Source of the DNA: Aliikangiella sp. G2MR2-5
GTDB lineage: Bacteria > Pseudomonadota > Gammaproteobacteria > Enterobacterales > Kangiellaceae
Direction of reading: 5' to 3'
Length of the DNA stretch: 64,000 bases
Assembly (NCBI RefSeq): GCF_015687155.1
Contig: NZ_JADPQF010000008.1
Span: forward strand, 181,127-245,126
Shown: positions 63,850-64,000 of the stretch, piece by piece
How positions within the stretch are numbered: the stretch's first letter is position 1
How the letters are laid out: the number at the start of each line of letters is the position of its first letter
The notes under the pieces: model-generated
The model's input: only the letters and a program-made list of their open reading frames with translations
Databases searched by the model: none
Told to the model about the DNA's origin: nothing
Program-made: the position numbers and the translations under genes

Positions 63850-64000
63850 ATGACACAAAAGAATAAAAAACTCAGTGAAGAATTTTGGCAAACCGAGTTA
63901 CAGGGAGCCGAACCTTTAGTATTGCCAACAGATTATGAACGCCCGGCCTTGTTTGATTACGAGGGTGCTGTGCAGCGTTTTAGTTTAGCTCCGGAGCTAC
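63850..64000 (+). CDS. Nonribosomal peptide synthetase, N-terminal fragment (condensation domain C-lobe)
   Basis: The frame from ATG 63850 runs off the window, so only 50 residues are seen. EEFWQTELQGAEPLVLPTDYERP followed by A and YEGA matches the linker that starts the C-terminal lobe of NRPS condensation domains (usual form W..xLAGAPPxLxLPTDxxRP). The N-lobe, which bears the HHxxxDG active site, would normally lie before it and is absent here. The start is uncertain; a TTG at 63823 would add 9 residues. Adenylation and carrier domains would be expected outside the window. Confidence 0.7.
   Translation, partial: MTQKNKKLSEEFWQTELQGAEPLVLPTDYERPALFDYEGAVQRFSLAPEL

Noticed and set aside
1..64000. 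CRISPR arrays, tRNA/rRNA genes, transposases, integrases, prophage genes
   Set aside because: None were recognised on either strand; no regular spaced repeats and no mobile-element proteins among the coding regions.

Overview
The window looks like chromosomal DNA of an AT-rich marine-type gammaproteobacterium. The Kangiella/Aliikangiella/Pleionea neighbourhood is my best guess, inferred from gene order and protein flavour rather than from a marker gene. The core order ndk-rlmN-pilW-rodZ-ispG ... hisS-yfgM-bamB-der is a classic gammaproteobacterial arrangement. uvrA, def, mgtE and yajQ are ordinary housekeeping genes. No rRNA, tRNA, CRISPR array, transposase, integrase or prophage was recognised. 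Both edges cut genes: queC on the left and a nonribosomal peptide synthetase (NRPS) on the right.

Layout. 0-6.3 kb: the end of queC, then a tightly coupled mksF-mksE-mksB operon (MukBEF-like/Wadjet-related condensin) with no mksG/jetD nuclease gene after it. 6.3-10.2 kb: an accessory patch with a VOC-fold protein, a helical-repeat protein, a probable integron gene cassette with a 59-bp attC site, and an unknown acidic protein. 10.4-17 kb: a DUF1631 protein, an enoyl-CoA hydratase/MBL hydrolase pair, an unknown membrane-anchored protein and a CadC/ToxR-type regulator. 17-32.6 kb: the ndk-to-der housekeeping block. It is interrupted between ispG and hisS by a two-component system, DUF3019, MipA and beta-propeller lipoprotein block.

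32.8-38.2 kb: a six-gene cassette matching decaprenyl-phosphoryl-arabinose synthesis and use (UbiA-type DPPR synthase, GtrA, DprE1-like, DprE2-like, ArnT-like glycosyltransferase, HAD phosphatase). 38.2-45.8 kb: a Cdd1-like protein, MgtE, a possible structured leader, YajQ, and several genes linked to c-di-GMP, one GGDEF protein probably active and one degenerate. 45.9-53.8 kb: an S9 peptidase, Sel1 lipoprotein, DUF1653, an ECF-like sigma factor with a co-translated membrane partner, def and a sirtuin. 53.9-61.8 kb: a hybrid histidine kinase lacking both phospho-acceptor residues, a glycosyltransferase coupled to uvrA, and a YajR-like MFS transporter. 61.75-64 kb: 1.17 kb of AT-rich gene-free DNA, a TauE/SafE permease and the start of an NRPS whose first condensation domain appears to lack its N-terminal lobe.

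The most distinctive points are the arabinose-lipid cassette in a Gram-negative (with Ala at the benzothiazinone-target Cys of DprE1), the lone attC site, the pseudo-hybrid kinase, the nuclease-less Mks operon, the truncated NRPS start, and a structured element upstream of yajQ. All functional assignments come from reading motifs and family memory; no database search was run.
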